A DNA stretch of 64,000 nucleotides, taken from the NCBI RefSeq assembly GCF_000372825.1, contig NZ_KB910516.1:2016011-2080010 (forward strand), written 5' to 3'. The notes under the pieces were generated by a model. It saw nothing but the letters and a program-made list of their open reading frames with translations. It was not told the DNA's origin and did no database searches. The DNA comes from Methylobacterium sp. 77 (lineage in GTDB: Bacteria > Pseudomonadota > Alphaproteobacteria > Rhizobiales > Beijerinckiaceae). Shown here piece by piece: positions 8,514 to 17,138 of the stretch. A program made the translations under genes and the position numbers. Positions within the stretch are counted from its first letter, which is position 1, and every line of letters starts with the position of its first letter.

Positions 8514-9455
8514 TCAGCTGAGCGTCGGGAAGGCGGCCACGTCGTCGGGCGTGCCGACGGGGGTCGCGGTGGAGCCGGAGGCGATCCGCTTGACGAGGCC
8601 GGTGAGCACCTTGCCGGTGCCGATCTCGTAGAACTGGTCGATGCCGGCCGCCGCCATGGCCTCGACGCATTCGCGCCAGCGCACGGTGCCCGTCACCTGG
8701 GCGACGAGGGCCTGGCGGATCGCCGCCGGCTCAAGGGCCGGAGAGGCCAGCACGTTGGAATAGACCGGCACCAGCGGCGCCTTCATCGCGACCCGCGTCA
8801 GGGCCTCCTGCATGGCCTCCGCCGCCGGAATCATCAGCGAGCAGTGGAACGGGGCCGAGACGTTGAGCATCACCGCGCGCTTGATCCCGCGCGCCTGTGC
8901 GATCGCCACCGCGCGTTCCACGGCGGCCTTCGTGCCCGAGAGCACCACCTGCCCGGCGCCGTTGTCGTTGGCGACGTCGCAGACGTCTCCCTCGGCCGCC
9001 TCTGCGGCGACGGACAGGGCCAGTTCAGCATCGGCGCCGATCAGGGCGGCCATGGCGCCGGCACCGGGTGCCACCGCATTCTGCATCGCCTCGCCGCGGA
9101 TGCGCAGGAGACGGGCGGCGTCGGAGATCGTGAAGGTGCCGGCGGCGGCGAGCGCCGTGTATTCACCGAGCGAATGGCCCGCCACCGCCGCGACGTCGCG
9201 GACGAGATCGAGGCCGCGCTCGGCCTGGAGCACGCGCAAGGTCGCGAGGCTCGCCGCCATCAGGGCGGGCTGGGCGTTGGCGGTGAGCGTCAGCTCCTCC
9301 ACCGGCCCCTCGAACATCAGCGTCGAGAGGGACTGGCCCAACGCCTCGTCGACCTCGTCGAAGACGGCTCGTGCCTGAGGAAAGGATTCGGCCAGGGCCC
9401 GGCCCATGCCGACGGCCTGGCTGCCCTGACCCGGAAAGATGAATGCGCGCGCCAT
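8514..9455 (-). CDS. fabD: malonyl-CoA:ACP transacylase
   Basis: This 313-residue enzyme loads malonate onto AcpP. The motif FPGQGSQ lies at residues 7-13, the nucleophile Ser95 in GHSLGEYT, and the catalytic His204 in SAPFHCSLM. The frame stays open for about 300 codons upstream but crosses the carbonic anhydrase gene, so the start at MARAFIFPGQG was chosen. It heads the fab cluster; the 233 bases upstream contain no other gene and probably hold the promoter. Confidence 0.96.
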   Translation of the reverse strand: MARAFIFPGQGSQAVGMGRALAESFPQARAVFDEVDEALGQSLSTLMFEGPVEELTLTANAQPALMAASLATLRVLQAERGLDLVRDVAAVAGHSLGEYTALAAAGTFTISDAARLLRIRGEAMQNAVAPGAGAMAALIGADAELALSVAAEAAEGDVCDVANDNGAGQVVLSGTKAAVERAVAIAQARGIKRAVMLNVSAPFHCSLMIPAAEAMQEALTRVAMKAPLVPVYSNVLASPALEPAAIRQALVAQVTGTVRWRECVEAMAAAGIDQFYEIGTGKVLTGLVKRIASGSTATPVGTPDDVAAFPTLS

Positions 9456-9688
9456 GCTCGTCAGAATCCTTTGCCACGTCGTCGCACGGGAAAGGGCGGC
9501 GCAGTCGCACCGTGTGCCGCAGGTGTCAACACGACGAGGGCCGAAGCGGGGGACGAATACCCCGTCCTGACCGGGGCCGAGGTCACGGTCCGGGCCAGGA
9601 CGGCCGGGCGTGTCCCCTCCTCGCACGCTCCGTTCCGGATCACCCGCCGCCTGCGCCGCGGGCGTCCGGTCTCGACGATCCGCCGGTC

Positions 9689-10411
9689 TCAGGCCTCGTT
9701 GAAGAAATCCACCGTGCCGGTGTCGAGGCTGTAGGAGGCGCCGACGATGCGCAGCTTGCCGGCTTTCAGAGGGTCGAGCAGGGCCGGCTCCGAGGCGGTG
9801 CGCATGCGGTTCACCACCCGGTCGACATTGGCGCGCACGCAATTCTCGATGAAGTCGCCGGGCTTGCCGCGCGCGGAGAGCACCGCCGGCACGATCGGCT
9901 CGATCATCCGGCCGATGGAGCCGGGATAGACGGTGTTGTTCTCGACCACATCCGCCGCCGCCTGGACCGCGCCGCAGCGGCTGTGGCCCATGACGAGGAT
10001 AAGCGGCACGCCGAGCTGCGACACGGCGTATTCCACCGATCCCAGGGCCGAGGTGTCGGCGGTGTTGCCGGCATTGCGGACGATGAAGAGCTCGCCGAGG
10101 CCGCGCCCGAACAGGATTTCCGGCGAGACGCGGGAATCGGAACAGCTCACCAGCACGCAGAACGGCGTCTGCCCCAGGGCGATCTCGATCCGGCGCTCGC
10201 GGCCCTGCACGGCGCGGACCGGGCTGTCGGTCTTGTAGAGCCGGTTGCCCTCCTTCATCAGCTCCAGCGCCTGATCCGCCGTCAGGTCTGTCTTCTTGGT
10301 GGACGGGCTGGCGGCGAGGCCGAGATTCGGCATCGCGGTGGCGGCGAAGGCCGCTGCGCCGAGATGGCAGGCGCAACTGAACAGATTGCGGCGGCTGAGC
10401 GTACTCGTCAT
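9689..10411 (-). CDS. beta-class carbonic anhydrase with Tat signal
   Basis: This 240-residue enzyme interconverts CO2 and bicarbonate. The zinc ligands Cys90 (SCSDSRV), His143 and Cys146 (GHSRCGAV) and the Asp92-Arg94 dyad are all present. The N-terminus begins MTSTLSRRNLFSCACHLGAAAF, a twin-arginine signal with a hydrophobic stretch to about residue 34, so export to the periplasm is inferred. That differs from the cytosolic beta enzymes that feed acetyl-CoA carboxylase. It is upstream of, and in line with, fabD but 233 bases away. It is divergent from rpoZ. Confidence 0.9.
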   Translation of the reverse strand: MTSTLSRRNLFSCACHLGAAAFAATAMPNLGLAASPSTKKTDLTADQALELMKEGNRLYKTDSPVRAVQGRERRIEIALGQTPFCVLVSCSDSRVSPEILFGRGLGELFIVRNAGNTADTSALGSVEYAVSQLGVPLILVMGHSRCGAVQAAADVVENNTVYPGSIGRMIEPIVPAVLSARGKPGDFIENCVRANVDRVVNRMRTASEPALLDPLKAGKLRIVGASYSLDTGTVDFFNEA

Positions 10412-10659
10412 TGCGATGGATTCCCCCGCATCCCGGCGGTGAGGCGCGCGCGAGATGACGGCGTCATGCGTAGCGCCAGGGCTTGGCCGTGTCGCCGGGT
10501 CTTTAAGCGGCGGCGGCGACGGGGATGGATCGGTGTCACCGCACGTGCTCGTCGATCGCCGCTGCCGGTTCTGCCGTTGCGCTTGTTGCGCCGCGCAAGC
10601 CGGTGTAAGAGGCCCGTTCAATCACGAAATTCCCGGTCCCATGGAAGGAGCCGCTTCGC

Positions 10660-11070
10660 ATGGCTCGCGTCACCGTTGAAGACTGCATCGACAAGGTCGA
10701 GAACCGCTTCGAGCTCGTTCTGCTCGCGAGCCACCGCGCCCGCCTGCTCGCCGCCGGCGCGCCGCTGACGATCGACCGCGATCGCGACAAGAACCCCGTC
10801 TGCGCCCTGCGCGAGATCGGCGATGAGACCATCACCGCCGACGACCTCAAGGAACAGCTGATCCACTCGATGCAGAAATACGTCGAGGTGGACGAGCCGG
10901 AGGCCGAGACCGTGCCGCTGCTGTCGAGCTCGCCGGCCGCCGCTGCCGTCGCGCCGCAATCGTCCAGCGACGACGGCGCCGTCCAGTTCGACCGGATGAG
11001 CGAAGAGGATCTCCTGCGCGGCCTTGAGAACCTCGCTCCCCCGACCGAGACGGACGAAGAGGCCGAGTGA
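10660..11070 (+). CDS. rpoZ: RNA polymerase omega subunit
   Basis: This 136-residue protein begins [20 protein letters not shown], the conserved omega N-terminus that binds and stabilises the beta' subunit. The C-terminal half is an acidic, Ser/Ala-rich tail, as is common in Rhizobiales omega. A good ribosome site (AAGGAG) lies about 15 bases before the ATG. A strong intrinsic terminator follows directly, and rsh comes next, the same neighbourhood as E. coli rpoZ-spoT. Confidence 0.95.
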   Translation: MARVTVEDCIDKVENRFELVLLASHRARLLAAGAPLTIDRDRDKNPVCALREIGDETITADDLKEQLIHSMQKYVEVDEPEAETVPLLSSSPAAAAVAPQSSSDDGAVQFDRMSEEDLLRGLENLAPPTETDEEAE

Positions 11071-11105
11071 TCGGCCGACCGGTCCTGTCCTGACGATCGC
11101 GCGAG

Positions 11106-11135
11106 AAACCCGGCCGAGTGCCGGGTTTTTTGTTT
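11106..11135 (+). terminator. intrinsic terminator of rpoZ
   Basis: The stem AAACCCGG (11106-11113) pairs with CCGGGTTT (11121-11128) around a 7-base loop. A T-run continues to 11131. It lies 36 bases after the rpoZ stop and separates it from rsh, implying that rsh has its own promoter in 11136-11249. Confidence 0.85.
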
Positions 11136-11249
11136 TCCGGGGCGAGAAAGCCGTGTCATGCGGCGCCATGGGTCTGGCGTGCCCGTGCGCGATGCGAAAC
11201 AATCGACCGCGAGGCGGGCAGTGACGATGAGTGAAGGGTGTTGCGGCGG

Positions 11250-13484
11250 ATGATGCGCCAGTACGAGCTCGTCGAGCGGGTGAGGCGTTACAACCCCGCC
11301 ACGGACGAGGCCCTTCTCAACCGTGCCTATGTCTACGCCATGCGCGCCCACGGCACGCAGAAGCGGGCATCCGGCGATCCGTTTTTCGCCCATCCGCTGG
11401 AGGTCGCGGCGATCCTCACGGATCTCCGGCTCGACGACGCCACCATCGTCGCCGCGGTCCTTCACGACACGGTGGAGGACACCGCCGCCACCCTCGACGA
11501 GATCAGCGCGATCTTCAGCCCCGAGATCGGCGCCCTGGTCGACGGGCTGACGAAGCTCAAGCGGCTCGATCTGGTCTCGAAGCGCGCGGCGCAGGGCGAG
11601 AACTTCCGCAAGCTGCTGCTGGCCGTGGCGGCGGATGTGCGCGTGCTGCTCGTCAAGCTCGCCGACCGCCTGCACAACATGCGCACGCTCCACCACATGA
11701 AGCTGGAGAAGCGCGAGCGGATCGCCCAGGAGACGCTGGACATCTATGCGCCGCTCGCCGGCCGCATGGGCATGCAGGAGCTGCGCGAGGAGCTCGAAGA
11801 CCTGGCGCTGCGCAACCTCAAGCCCGAGATCTACGCGACGATCGCCCAGCGCCTCGCCGATCTCGCCGTCAAGTCCGAGCGGCTGGTGGAAAGCATCGAG
11901 CGCGACCTCACCGCCAAGCTCGCGGCGCAGGGCATCAATGCCGTGGTCACCGGCCGTCAGAAGCGGCCGTTCTCGATCTCCGCCAAGATGGAGCGCAAGT
12001 CGGTCGCCTTCGAGCAGCTCTCGGACATCTTCGGGTTCCGCGTCATCGTGGAATCGCTCTCCGAATGCTACGGCGCGCTCGGTGTCGTCCACACCACTTG
12101 GCCGATGGTGCCGGGGCGCTACAAGGACTACATCTCGACCCCGAAGCAGAACGATTACCGCTCGATCCACACCACCGTGATCGGGCCGAAGAGCCAGCGC
12201 GTCGAGTTGCAGATCCGCACGGCGGCCATGGACGAGATCGCCGAATACGGCATCGCCGCGCACGCCCATTACAAGGAAACCGGCGGCAAGGACGAGATCG
12301 GCGGTGTCCATCCGCGCCTCGCCACCGAGAGCGGCGCCTATCAATGGCTGCGACGGACCATCGAACTCCTGGCCGAGGGCGACAGCCCGGAGGAGTTCCT
12401 CGAACATACCAAGCTGGAACTGTTTCAGGATCAGGTCTTCTGCTTCACGCCCAAGGGCCGCCTCATCGCCCTGCCGCGCGGCGCGACCCCGATCGACTTC
12501 GCCTACGCCGTCCATACCGATGTCGGCAATACGGCCGTCGGGGCCAAGATCAACGGCCGCATGGCGCCCCTGCTGATCGAACTCGTCAACGGCGACGAGG
12601 TCGAGATTGCGCGGGCCGACGGGCAATCGCCCCCGGCGGCCTGGGAATCCCTCGTCGTCACCGGCAAGGCCCGCGCCGCGATCCGGCGGGCGACCCGCTC
12701 GGCCGTGCGGCGGCAATATGCCGGTCTCGGCCGACAGATCCTCGACCGCGCCTTTGAGCGGGCCGCAAAGAGCTTCTCCGAGGACAAGCTGCGCGGCGCG
12801 CTTCCCCGCTTGGCCCGCCAGAGCACCGAAGACGTGTTCGCGGCGGTGGGACGTGGCGAGATGTTCTCGGGCGACGTCGTGCGGGCGGTCTATCCCGACC
12901 ACAAGGACGAGCGCCGCACGGCGTCGCCGCTGCAGCAGCCGATGGATGGGGGCGCCGGACGCCTCAGCCTCGCCAAGGGACAGGCCATGCGCCTCACCTT
13001 CCCGGAGGGCAGCGCCGATATGGGGCGGGCCGACGCCATCCCCATCCGTGGTCTCGACAACGACCTGCCGGTGAGCTTCGCCCCCAATGGCGGCGCGGTG
13101 CCCGGAGACCGTATCGTCGGCATCCTCACCCCCGGCGTCGGGGTGACGATCTATCCGATCCAATCGGCGGCACTCGCCGCCTTCGACAACGAGCCGGCGC
13201 GCTGGCTCGATGTGCGCTGGGATGTCGAGGCCGGCGCGATCGAGCGGTTCCCCGCGCGCCTCGCCCTGCAATCGATCAACGAGCCCGGCGTCCTCGCCCA
13301 GATCGCCCAGGTCATCGCCGACCATGACGGCAATATCGACAACGTCTCGATGAAGCGGAGGACGCAGGATTTCACCGAGATCGTCATCGACCTCTCGGTC
13401 TGGGATCTGAAGCACCTCAACGCCATCGTCGCCGAGTTGCGCGGCAAGCGCACCGTGAGCAAGGTCGACCGCGTCAACGGCTGA
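11250..13484 (+). CDS. rsh: bifunctional (p)ppGpp synthetase/hydrolase (RelA/SpoT homologue)
   Basis: This 744-residue Rsh protein makes and degrades the alarmone (p)ppGpp. The hydrolase HD domain is intact: His34, His48 in FFAHPLEV and His72-Asp73 in VLHDTVEDT. The synthetase domain has DIFGFRVIV and YKDYISTPKQNDYRSIHTT, with the RIRT-like QIRTAAMDEIAEYGIAAH. A TGS domain (VFCFTPKGRLIALPRGATPIDFAY) and a C-terminal ACT domain follow. Both halves keep key residues, so it should be bifunctional, the usual single long Rsh of Alphaproteobacteria. Two ATGs abut at 11250 and 11253, and a GTG lies at 11238. Confidence 0.95.
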   Translation: MMRQYELVERVRRYNPATDEALLNRAYVYAMRAHGTQKRASGDPFFAHPLEVAAILTDLRLDDATIVAAVLHDTVEDTAATLDEISAIFSPEIGALVDGLTKLKRLDLVSKRAAQGENFRKLLLAVAADVRVLLVKLADRLHNMRTLHHMKLEKRERIAQETLDIYAPLAGRMGMQELREELEDLALRNLKPEIYATIAQRLADLAVKSERLVESIERDLTAKLAAQGINAVVTGRQKRPFSISAKMERKSVAFEQLSDIFGFRVIVESLSECYGALGVVHTTWPMVPGRYKDYISTPKQNDYRSIHTTVIGPKSQRVELQIRTAAMDEIAEYGIAAHAHYKETGGKDEIGGVHPRLATESGAYQWLRRTIELLAEGDSPEEFLEHTKLELFQDQVFCFTPKGRLIALPRGATPIDFAYAVHTDVGNTAVGAKINGRMAPLLIELVNGDEVEIARADGQSPPAAWESLVVTGKARAAIRRATRSAVRRQYAGLGRQILDRAFERAAKSFSEDKLRGALPRLARQSTEDVFAAVGRGEMFSGDVVRAVYPDHKDERRTASPLQQPMDGGAGRLSLAKGQAMRLTFPEGSADMGRADAIPIRGLDNDLPVSFAPNGGAVPGDRIVGILTPGVGVTIYPIQSAALAAFDNEPARWLDVRWDVEAGAIERFPARLALQSINEPGVLAQIAQVIADHDGNIDNVSMKRRTQDFTEIVIDLSVWDLKHLNAIVAELRGKRTVSKVDRVNG

Positions 13485-13806
13485 AGGTTCATGCCATGAT
13501 GCGTGCCTGGCCCGGGGCCTTGGCGGCGCAGAAGGTTCGGCCGGCCATCGCCACGGCATGGGACGGCACCACCGGGCAACAGGCCATGCCGGTCGTCATG
13601 CAGCACAGCCGCAATGGCGCAAGATCGGGCACGAATGGCATCAGGCTTCGTCGAAACGGACGCGCGTTCGAGGCTCCGGGAATCACGGTAACCTCGCGTC
13701 GGCGTAAATCCGCCGGCTCAGGGGCGGTCCAGGGTCCGCCTTGCGCTCTTTGCCCCGCGCTGCCACAAGCGCGGCCCTTACAGCCCATTCAAGGAGCGCC
13801 ACTCTC
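13485..13806. other. 322-base gap between rsh and pyrE
   Basis: No firm gene. A short minus-strand frame (stop 13489, ATG 13641) would encode a 50-residue Cys-rich hydrophobic peptide but lacks a good ribosome site. The pyrE promoter should be in the 3' half, and CAAGGAG lies directly before its ATG. Confidence 0.5.
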
Positions 13807-14406
13807 ATGACACCAGACGCGGTGCTCACGGAATTTCGCGACGCGGGGGCTCTGCTCGAAGGGCATTTCGTCCTGAGTTCCGGGCTTCATTCCGGCGTGT
13901 TCCTTCAGAAGATGGCGATCTTCTCCGATCCGGTTCGCACCGAGCGCCTGTGCAAGGCCCTGGCGGACGTCATCGTCGCCCGTTTCGGGCCCATCGATAT
14001 CGTCGTTTCTCCGGCCATCGGCGGCATCGTGCCCGGCTACGAGACGGCGCGCCATCTCGGCGCGCGCGCCATTTTCGTCGAACGCGATCCCGGCGGTCCC
14101 TTCGCCCTTCGGCGCGGCTTCAGCATTCCCGCCGGCAAGCGTGCGGTGATCGTCGAGGATATCGTGACCACCGGCCTGTCCGCCCGCGAATGCCTCGCAT
14201 CGCTCCAGAGCGAGGCGGGTGACGTCGTCGGCGCCGCCTGCCTCATCGATCGTTCGGGTGGCCGCGGTGAGATCGGCCTGCCTCTCGTCACTCTGGTCAC
14301 TCTCGACATTCCGGCCTACCCTGCCGATGCACTGCCGCCCGAACTGGCCGCTTTGCCCGCCGTGAAGCCCGGCAGCCGACGGATGGTCGATTCAAGCAAA
14401 ACTTAA
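13807..14406 (+). CDS. pyrE: orotate phosphoribosyltransferase
   Basis: This 199-residue enzyme converts orotate and PRPP to orotidine 5'-phosphate in pyrimidine synthesis. The PRPP-binding loop is [12 protein letters not shown] (residues 114-125), preceded by [13 protein letters not shown]. The start at ATG 13807 follows CAAGGAG by eight bases; the longer in-frame extension to 13741 has no such site. The order rpoZ-rsh-pyrE is common in Rhizobiales, where pyrE sits away from other pyr genes. Confidence 0.94.
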   Translation: MTPDAVLTEFRDAGALLEGHFVLSSGLHSGVFLQKMAIFSDPVRTERLCKALADVIVARFGPIDIVVSPAIGGIVPGYETARHLGARAIFVERDPGGPFALRRGFSIPAGKRAVIVEDIVTTGLSARECLASLQSEAGDVVGAACLIDRSGGRGEIGLPLVTLVTLDIPAYPADALPPELAALPAVKPGSRRMVDSSKT

Positions 14407-14731
14407 ACTTAAGGTAGCCAATTGGCTGTCACACAATTGCGAACAACACTCATGTCGACGTTCATATTCTAGGCAGTTCCTATTTTACTCCAATGTTTCG
14501 AACGATTGTGGGCACAGCCCGGTTGACAGTCGCGTCCTTCTGTCAATAGCAAGGATCATTATTGGCAGGGATGGGGGCTATCTGCCGATTGTCAAAAATT
14601 ATTCGCTCATTTTGCAGCTTGGAATGAATCGATTTTTATCCAACGTGGTGAAGATCGAGAGAACAAGTCTAGTCGAGACAGATTTATTTCAAATACTGTC
14701 GCGTTAGGTATGCAAAAATTCTGACGAGAAA
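14407..14731. other. AT-rich 325-base promoter region upstream of the NYN gene
   Basis: No gene was seen. The stretch is strikingly AT-richer than its GC-rich surroundings. It contains a TTGACAG/CTGTCAA inverted repeat (14523-14546) and several short A/T tracts toward the NYN start. Regulatory use is likely but no factor can be named. Confidence 0.6.
14523..14546. repeat. inverted repeat TTGACAG-N10-CTGTCAA
   Basis: Perfect 7-base arms at 14523-14529 and 14540-14546 flank a 10-base GC-rich spacer. The left arm also reads as a TTGACA -35 hexamer, so a protein bound here would overlap a promoter. Confidence 0.65.
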
Positions 14732-15415
14732 ATGGATCGTTCAATGAGCGCACAACAGCGCAGCGCCCTGTTCATCGACGGGGCCAATCTCTACGCAGCG
14801 ACGAAAGCTCTCGGGTTCGATATCGACTATCGCCGTCTGCTGAAGGAGTTTCAAGCTCGCGATAATCTGATCCGAGCCTTTTACTACACTGCGATGGTTG
14901 AAGACCAGGAATATTCTTCGATTCGCCCATTGATCGACTGGCTCGACTATAACGGGTATCGTGTCGTGACGAAGCCGGCTAAGGAATTTACTGATTCCGC
15001 CGGCCGCCGCAAAATCAAGGGCAACATGGACATCGAGCTCGCGATCGATGCCCTCGAACTCGCTCCCCGTATCGACCACATGGTGCTGTTCTCGGGCGAT
15101 GGCGATTTCCGCTCGCTCGTCGAAGCGATGCAGCGGCGCGGTGTCCGCGTCACCGTCGTCTCGACGATCCAGACCCAGCCGGCCATGATTGCCGACGACC
15201 TTCGCCGGCAGGCCGACGAGTTCATCGACCTCGTCCATCTCATTCCCCGCGTCGGTCGCGATCCCGGTGAGCGTGGCGTCCGAAGCCAGGGCGACGGCCC
15301 GCCGCGCAGCCCGCGCGAACTGCCGCGCGACGTGCCCGAGCGGCCGGCCCGGCCCAATCCGGGTCTCGAGACGCGCTACGGCATCCGCCAGGGCGACGAC
15401 GCTCCCGAGCAGTAA
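14732..15415 (+). CDS. NYN-domain (LabA/DUF88, PIN-like) protein
   Basis: This 227-residue protein carries an NYN nuclease-type fold. ALFIDGANLYAA holds the first acidic residue, NMDIELAIDALEL the second, and LFSGDGDFRSLVEA the third. These acidic residues form the metal site in NYN/PIN-like RNases. A Pro/Arg-rich tail of about 50 residues follows, probably disordered and nucleic-acid-binding. ATG 14732 is taken as the start; ATG 14744 (MSAQQRS) is equally plausible. RNase activity is inferred from the family. Other alphaproteobacteria carry a similar NYN gene, but its function is poorly known. Confidence 0.85.
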   Translation: MDRSMSAQQRSALFIDGANLYAATKALGFDIDYRRLLKEFQARDNLIRAFYYTAMVEDQEYSSIRPLIDWLDYNGYRVVTKPAKEFTDSAGRRKIKGNMDIELAIDALELAPRIDHMVLFSGDGDFRSLVEAMQRRGVRVTVVSTIQTQPAMIADDLRRQADEFIDLVHLIPRVGRDPGERGVRSQGDGPPRSPRELPRDVPERPARPNPGLETRYGIRQGDDAPEQ

Positions 15416-15426
15416 GACCTGCCGAC

Positions 15427-15462
15427 GGGGAATAAGGACGCCTTGCCGGCTCCTTTCCCCGT
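15427..15462. terminator. bidirectional terminator-like stem between convergent genes
   Basis: CGGGGAA (15427-15433) pairs with TTCCCCG (15456-15462), and AAGGA inside can extend the stem against TCCT. It lies between the NYN stop and the convergent prephenate dehydrogenase stop. There is no long T-run, so efficiency is uncertain. Confidence 0.5.
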
Positions 15463-15494
15463 GGTGCGAATGCGTGAGTTCGCGAGAGCCACTA

Positions 15495-16268
15495 TCAATT
15501 CATGGCATCGGAGCGTGGCTGTGACAGCTCACGCGCCAGCCGTGACGCATGCGCGAAGAAGCGGTGTCGGACATCGGCCGCGTAGGGATTCGCGCGCTCG
15601 ATGGCATCGAAGACTTCCGGCGCATCGTGTCTGACCATGCCGACGGCCTGCATCAGCAGGTCGAAGCTCCTCGTCGTCATCCGGGTCGGTAGCGGCTCCA
15701 TCTCGACGAAGACCTTGGCGATGAGATGCGTCAGTCCCTGGACCGAGGCCGCCGCCCGGTCATGCGCCTCCGGATCCGTGAGGATGACGTCGAGGCCCAG
15801 GCACTTCCGGAGGAAGGCCGCGACGCGAACGCCACCCTGCCCCCGGATCGGGCATATGGCGATCTTCAGTCCCTTCAGACCCGAGCGCGCGCTTTGCGGG
15901 CCGAAGAGAGGATGCGTCGCGACGATGTCCACGTGATCGGGCAACCCTTCCGCCATGATCTGCGCGGCGACCATCTTCACCGAGCCCACATCGAGGACGA
16001 GCGCGCCGTGCCTCAGAAGGGGCGCGATGGCGGAGACGACCTCGGCGAGATTCGAGACCGGAGCGGCCAGGACGACCACGGGGCAAGCCGCCACCTCGGC
16101 GAGCGTACCGAGCGTCGCGCCGTCGTCGCTGCCATGTTGCGGCAAAGCGGGATCGTAGGCGCGGAGCGGAAAATGCCGGCCGAGATGCTGGGCGATCAGC
16201 CGGCCGAACGCGCCGAACCCGATGATCCCGACGGGACTGCTCGATGAGGGGGAAATAAGCAAAGACAC
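15495..16268 (-). CDS. prephenate dehydrogenase family protein
   Basis: A 257-residue NAD(P)-dependent dehydrogenase. The dinucleotide motif GIIGFGAFGRLIA is near the N-terminus, and VVVLAAPVSNLAEVV and VLDVGSVKMV follow. THPLFGPQSA is the conserved TyrA segment around the catalytic His. It would oxidise prephenate or arogenate for tyrosine synthesis. The start is GTG 16268. At 257 residues it is a short, ACT-less TyrA form. The 5' leader has several hairpins (16274-16380). No other aromatic gene is adjacent. Confidence 0.82.
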   Translation of the reverse strand: MSLLISPSSSSPVGIIGFGAFGRLIAQHLGRHFPLRAYDPALPQHGSDDGATLGTLAEVAACPVVVLAAPVSNLAEVVSAIAPLLRHGALVLDVGSVKMVAAQIMAEGLPDHVDIVATHPLFGPQSARSGLKGLKIAICPIRGQGGVRVAAFLRKCLGLDVILTDPEAHDRAAASVQGLTHLIAKVFVEMEPLPTRMTTRSFDLLMQAVGMVRHDAPEVFDAIERANPYAADVRHRFFAHASRLARELSQPRSDAMN

Positions 16269-16273
16269 GGAAC

Positions 16274-16380
16274 TGACCTCGATGGAGCCGAGGGGTCAGC
16301 GGTCCTTGAGAGAGGGTCAACCGCCGACGACCGGGGCGGTTGAGACGTGACAGAGCACCTCGCCGCTAAGGGAGCGGCGA
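16274..16380 (-). promoter_or_regulatory. hairpin-rich 5' leader of prephenate dehydrogenase
   Basis: Two perfect stems and one imperfect stem lie just upstream of the GTG start. TCGCCGCT pairs with AGCGGCGA (16360-16367/16373-16380), and TCAACCGCC pairs with GGCGGTTGA (16317-16325/16335-16343). TGACCTCG forms an interrupted stem with CGAGGGGTCA (from 16274). The distal stem could instead be the smpB terminator. A regulated leader is inference. Confidence 0.4.
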
Positions 16381-16467
16381 ATAATAAAGTCCGGAGAGGA
16401 TCGGGCTCGTCGTCATCAGGGCTTCTAGGCAGGGCCGGCTTCGCCCGTCAATGGGCGCATTCGCAGG

Positions 16468-16941
16468 TCAGCCCTTGTCGCGCATGATCCGTGCGCGGTC
16501 GCGCTCCCAATCGCGCTCCTTCGCGCTCTCGCGCTTGTCGTGGAGTTTCTTGCCGCGGCCGAGGCCGAGTTCGATCTTCGCGCGGCCCTGCTCGTTGAAG
16601 TAGATCTTCAGCGGCACCACGGTGTAGCCTTCGCGCTTGGTCGCGCCGATGAGCTTGTTGATCTGCTTGCGATGCAGCAGCAGGCGACGCGGACGCTTGG
16701 TCTCGTGGTTGAAGCGATTGGCTTCGAGATATTCCGGGATGTAGGCGTTGAACAGGAACAACTCGTTCCCCGACGGACCGGCATAGGCCTCGCCGATCGC
16801 CGCCTTGCCTTTGCGCAGGGATTTGACCTCCGTCCCGGTCAGGGCGATGCCCGCCTCGAGGACGTCCGAGATCTCATAATGGAAGCGGGCGGCGCGGTTG
16901 TCGGCGACGACGCGGCGGGGATCTTGAGGTTTGGGAGCCAT
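16468..16941 (-). CDS. smpB: SsrA-binding protein
   Basis: This 157-residue protein delivers tmRNA to stalled ribosomes. The hallmark segments are [38 protein letters not shown] and the basic C-terminal helix [15 protein letters not shown] that enters the mRNA channel. The start [18 protein letters not shown] is the family N-terminus; upstream in-frame codons were rejected. It lies downstream of dapA on the same strand, a pairing common in Rhizobiales. No tmRNA gene was recognised nearby. Confidence 0.95.
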   Translation of the reverse strand: MAPKPQDPRRVVADNRAARFHYEISDVLEAGIALTGTEVKSLRKGKAAIGEAYAGPSGNELFLFNAYIPEYLEANRFNHETKRPRRLLLHRKQINKLIGATKREGYTVVPLKIYFNEQGRAKIELGLGRGKKLHDKRESAKERDWERDRARIMRDKG

Positions 16942-17059
16942 CACATCGTCGGTTCTGCAGCACCGGCCCGAAAAGCCGATGCCACTTTTCTGGAAAGAAG
17001 CGGATGCCGTCGCCGGCCGCGCGATGCGGCCGGACCACAATCATATGGTTCGCCGAGAC

Positions 17060-17115
17060 TCCCCCTGCGAGGGGGATTCATACCGAGTCTCCATGAACCC
17101 GACCCAACGGTCGGG
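17060..17115 (-). terminator. two stem-loops between dapA and smpB
   Basis: CCCGACC/GGTCGGG (17098-17104/17109-17115) has a 4-base loop. TCCCCCT/AGGGGGA (17060-17066/17070-17076) has a 3-base loop. Both lie just after the dapA stop on the minus strand. Neither has a T-run, so they may attenuate or protect the 3' end rather than stop transcription fully. Confidence 0.4.
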
Positions 17116-17138
17116 CTCCTCGAAGTCTGGTATCAACC

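Noticed and set aside
9456..10376. N-terminal extension of fabD to more than 600 residues
   Set aside because: The extra residues overlap the carbonic anhydrase in another frame and lack any domain; FabD starts at MARAFIFPGQG.
10536..13559. Open frame of about 1000 codons on the minus strand opposite rsh
   Set aside because: It is a shadow of the GC-rich rsh gene: no motif, Asp/Gly/Arg/His-biased composition, and it runs across the rpoZ terminator and rpoZ itself.
14636..14644. DnaA box (TTATCCAAC) as a sign of an origin
   Set aside because: It has two mismatches from TTATCCACA, is single, and there are no dnaA, hemE or parAB genes near it.
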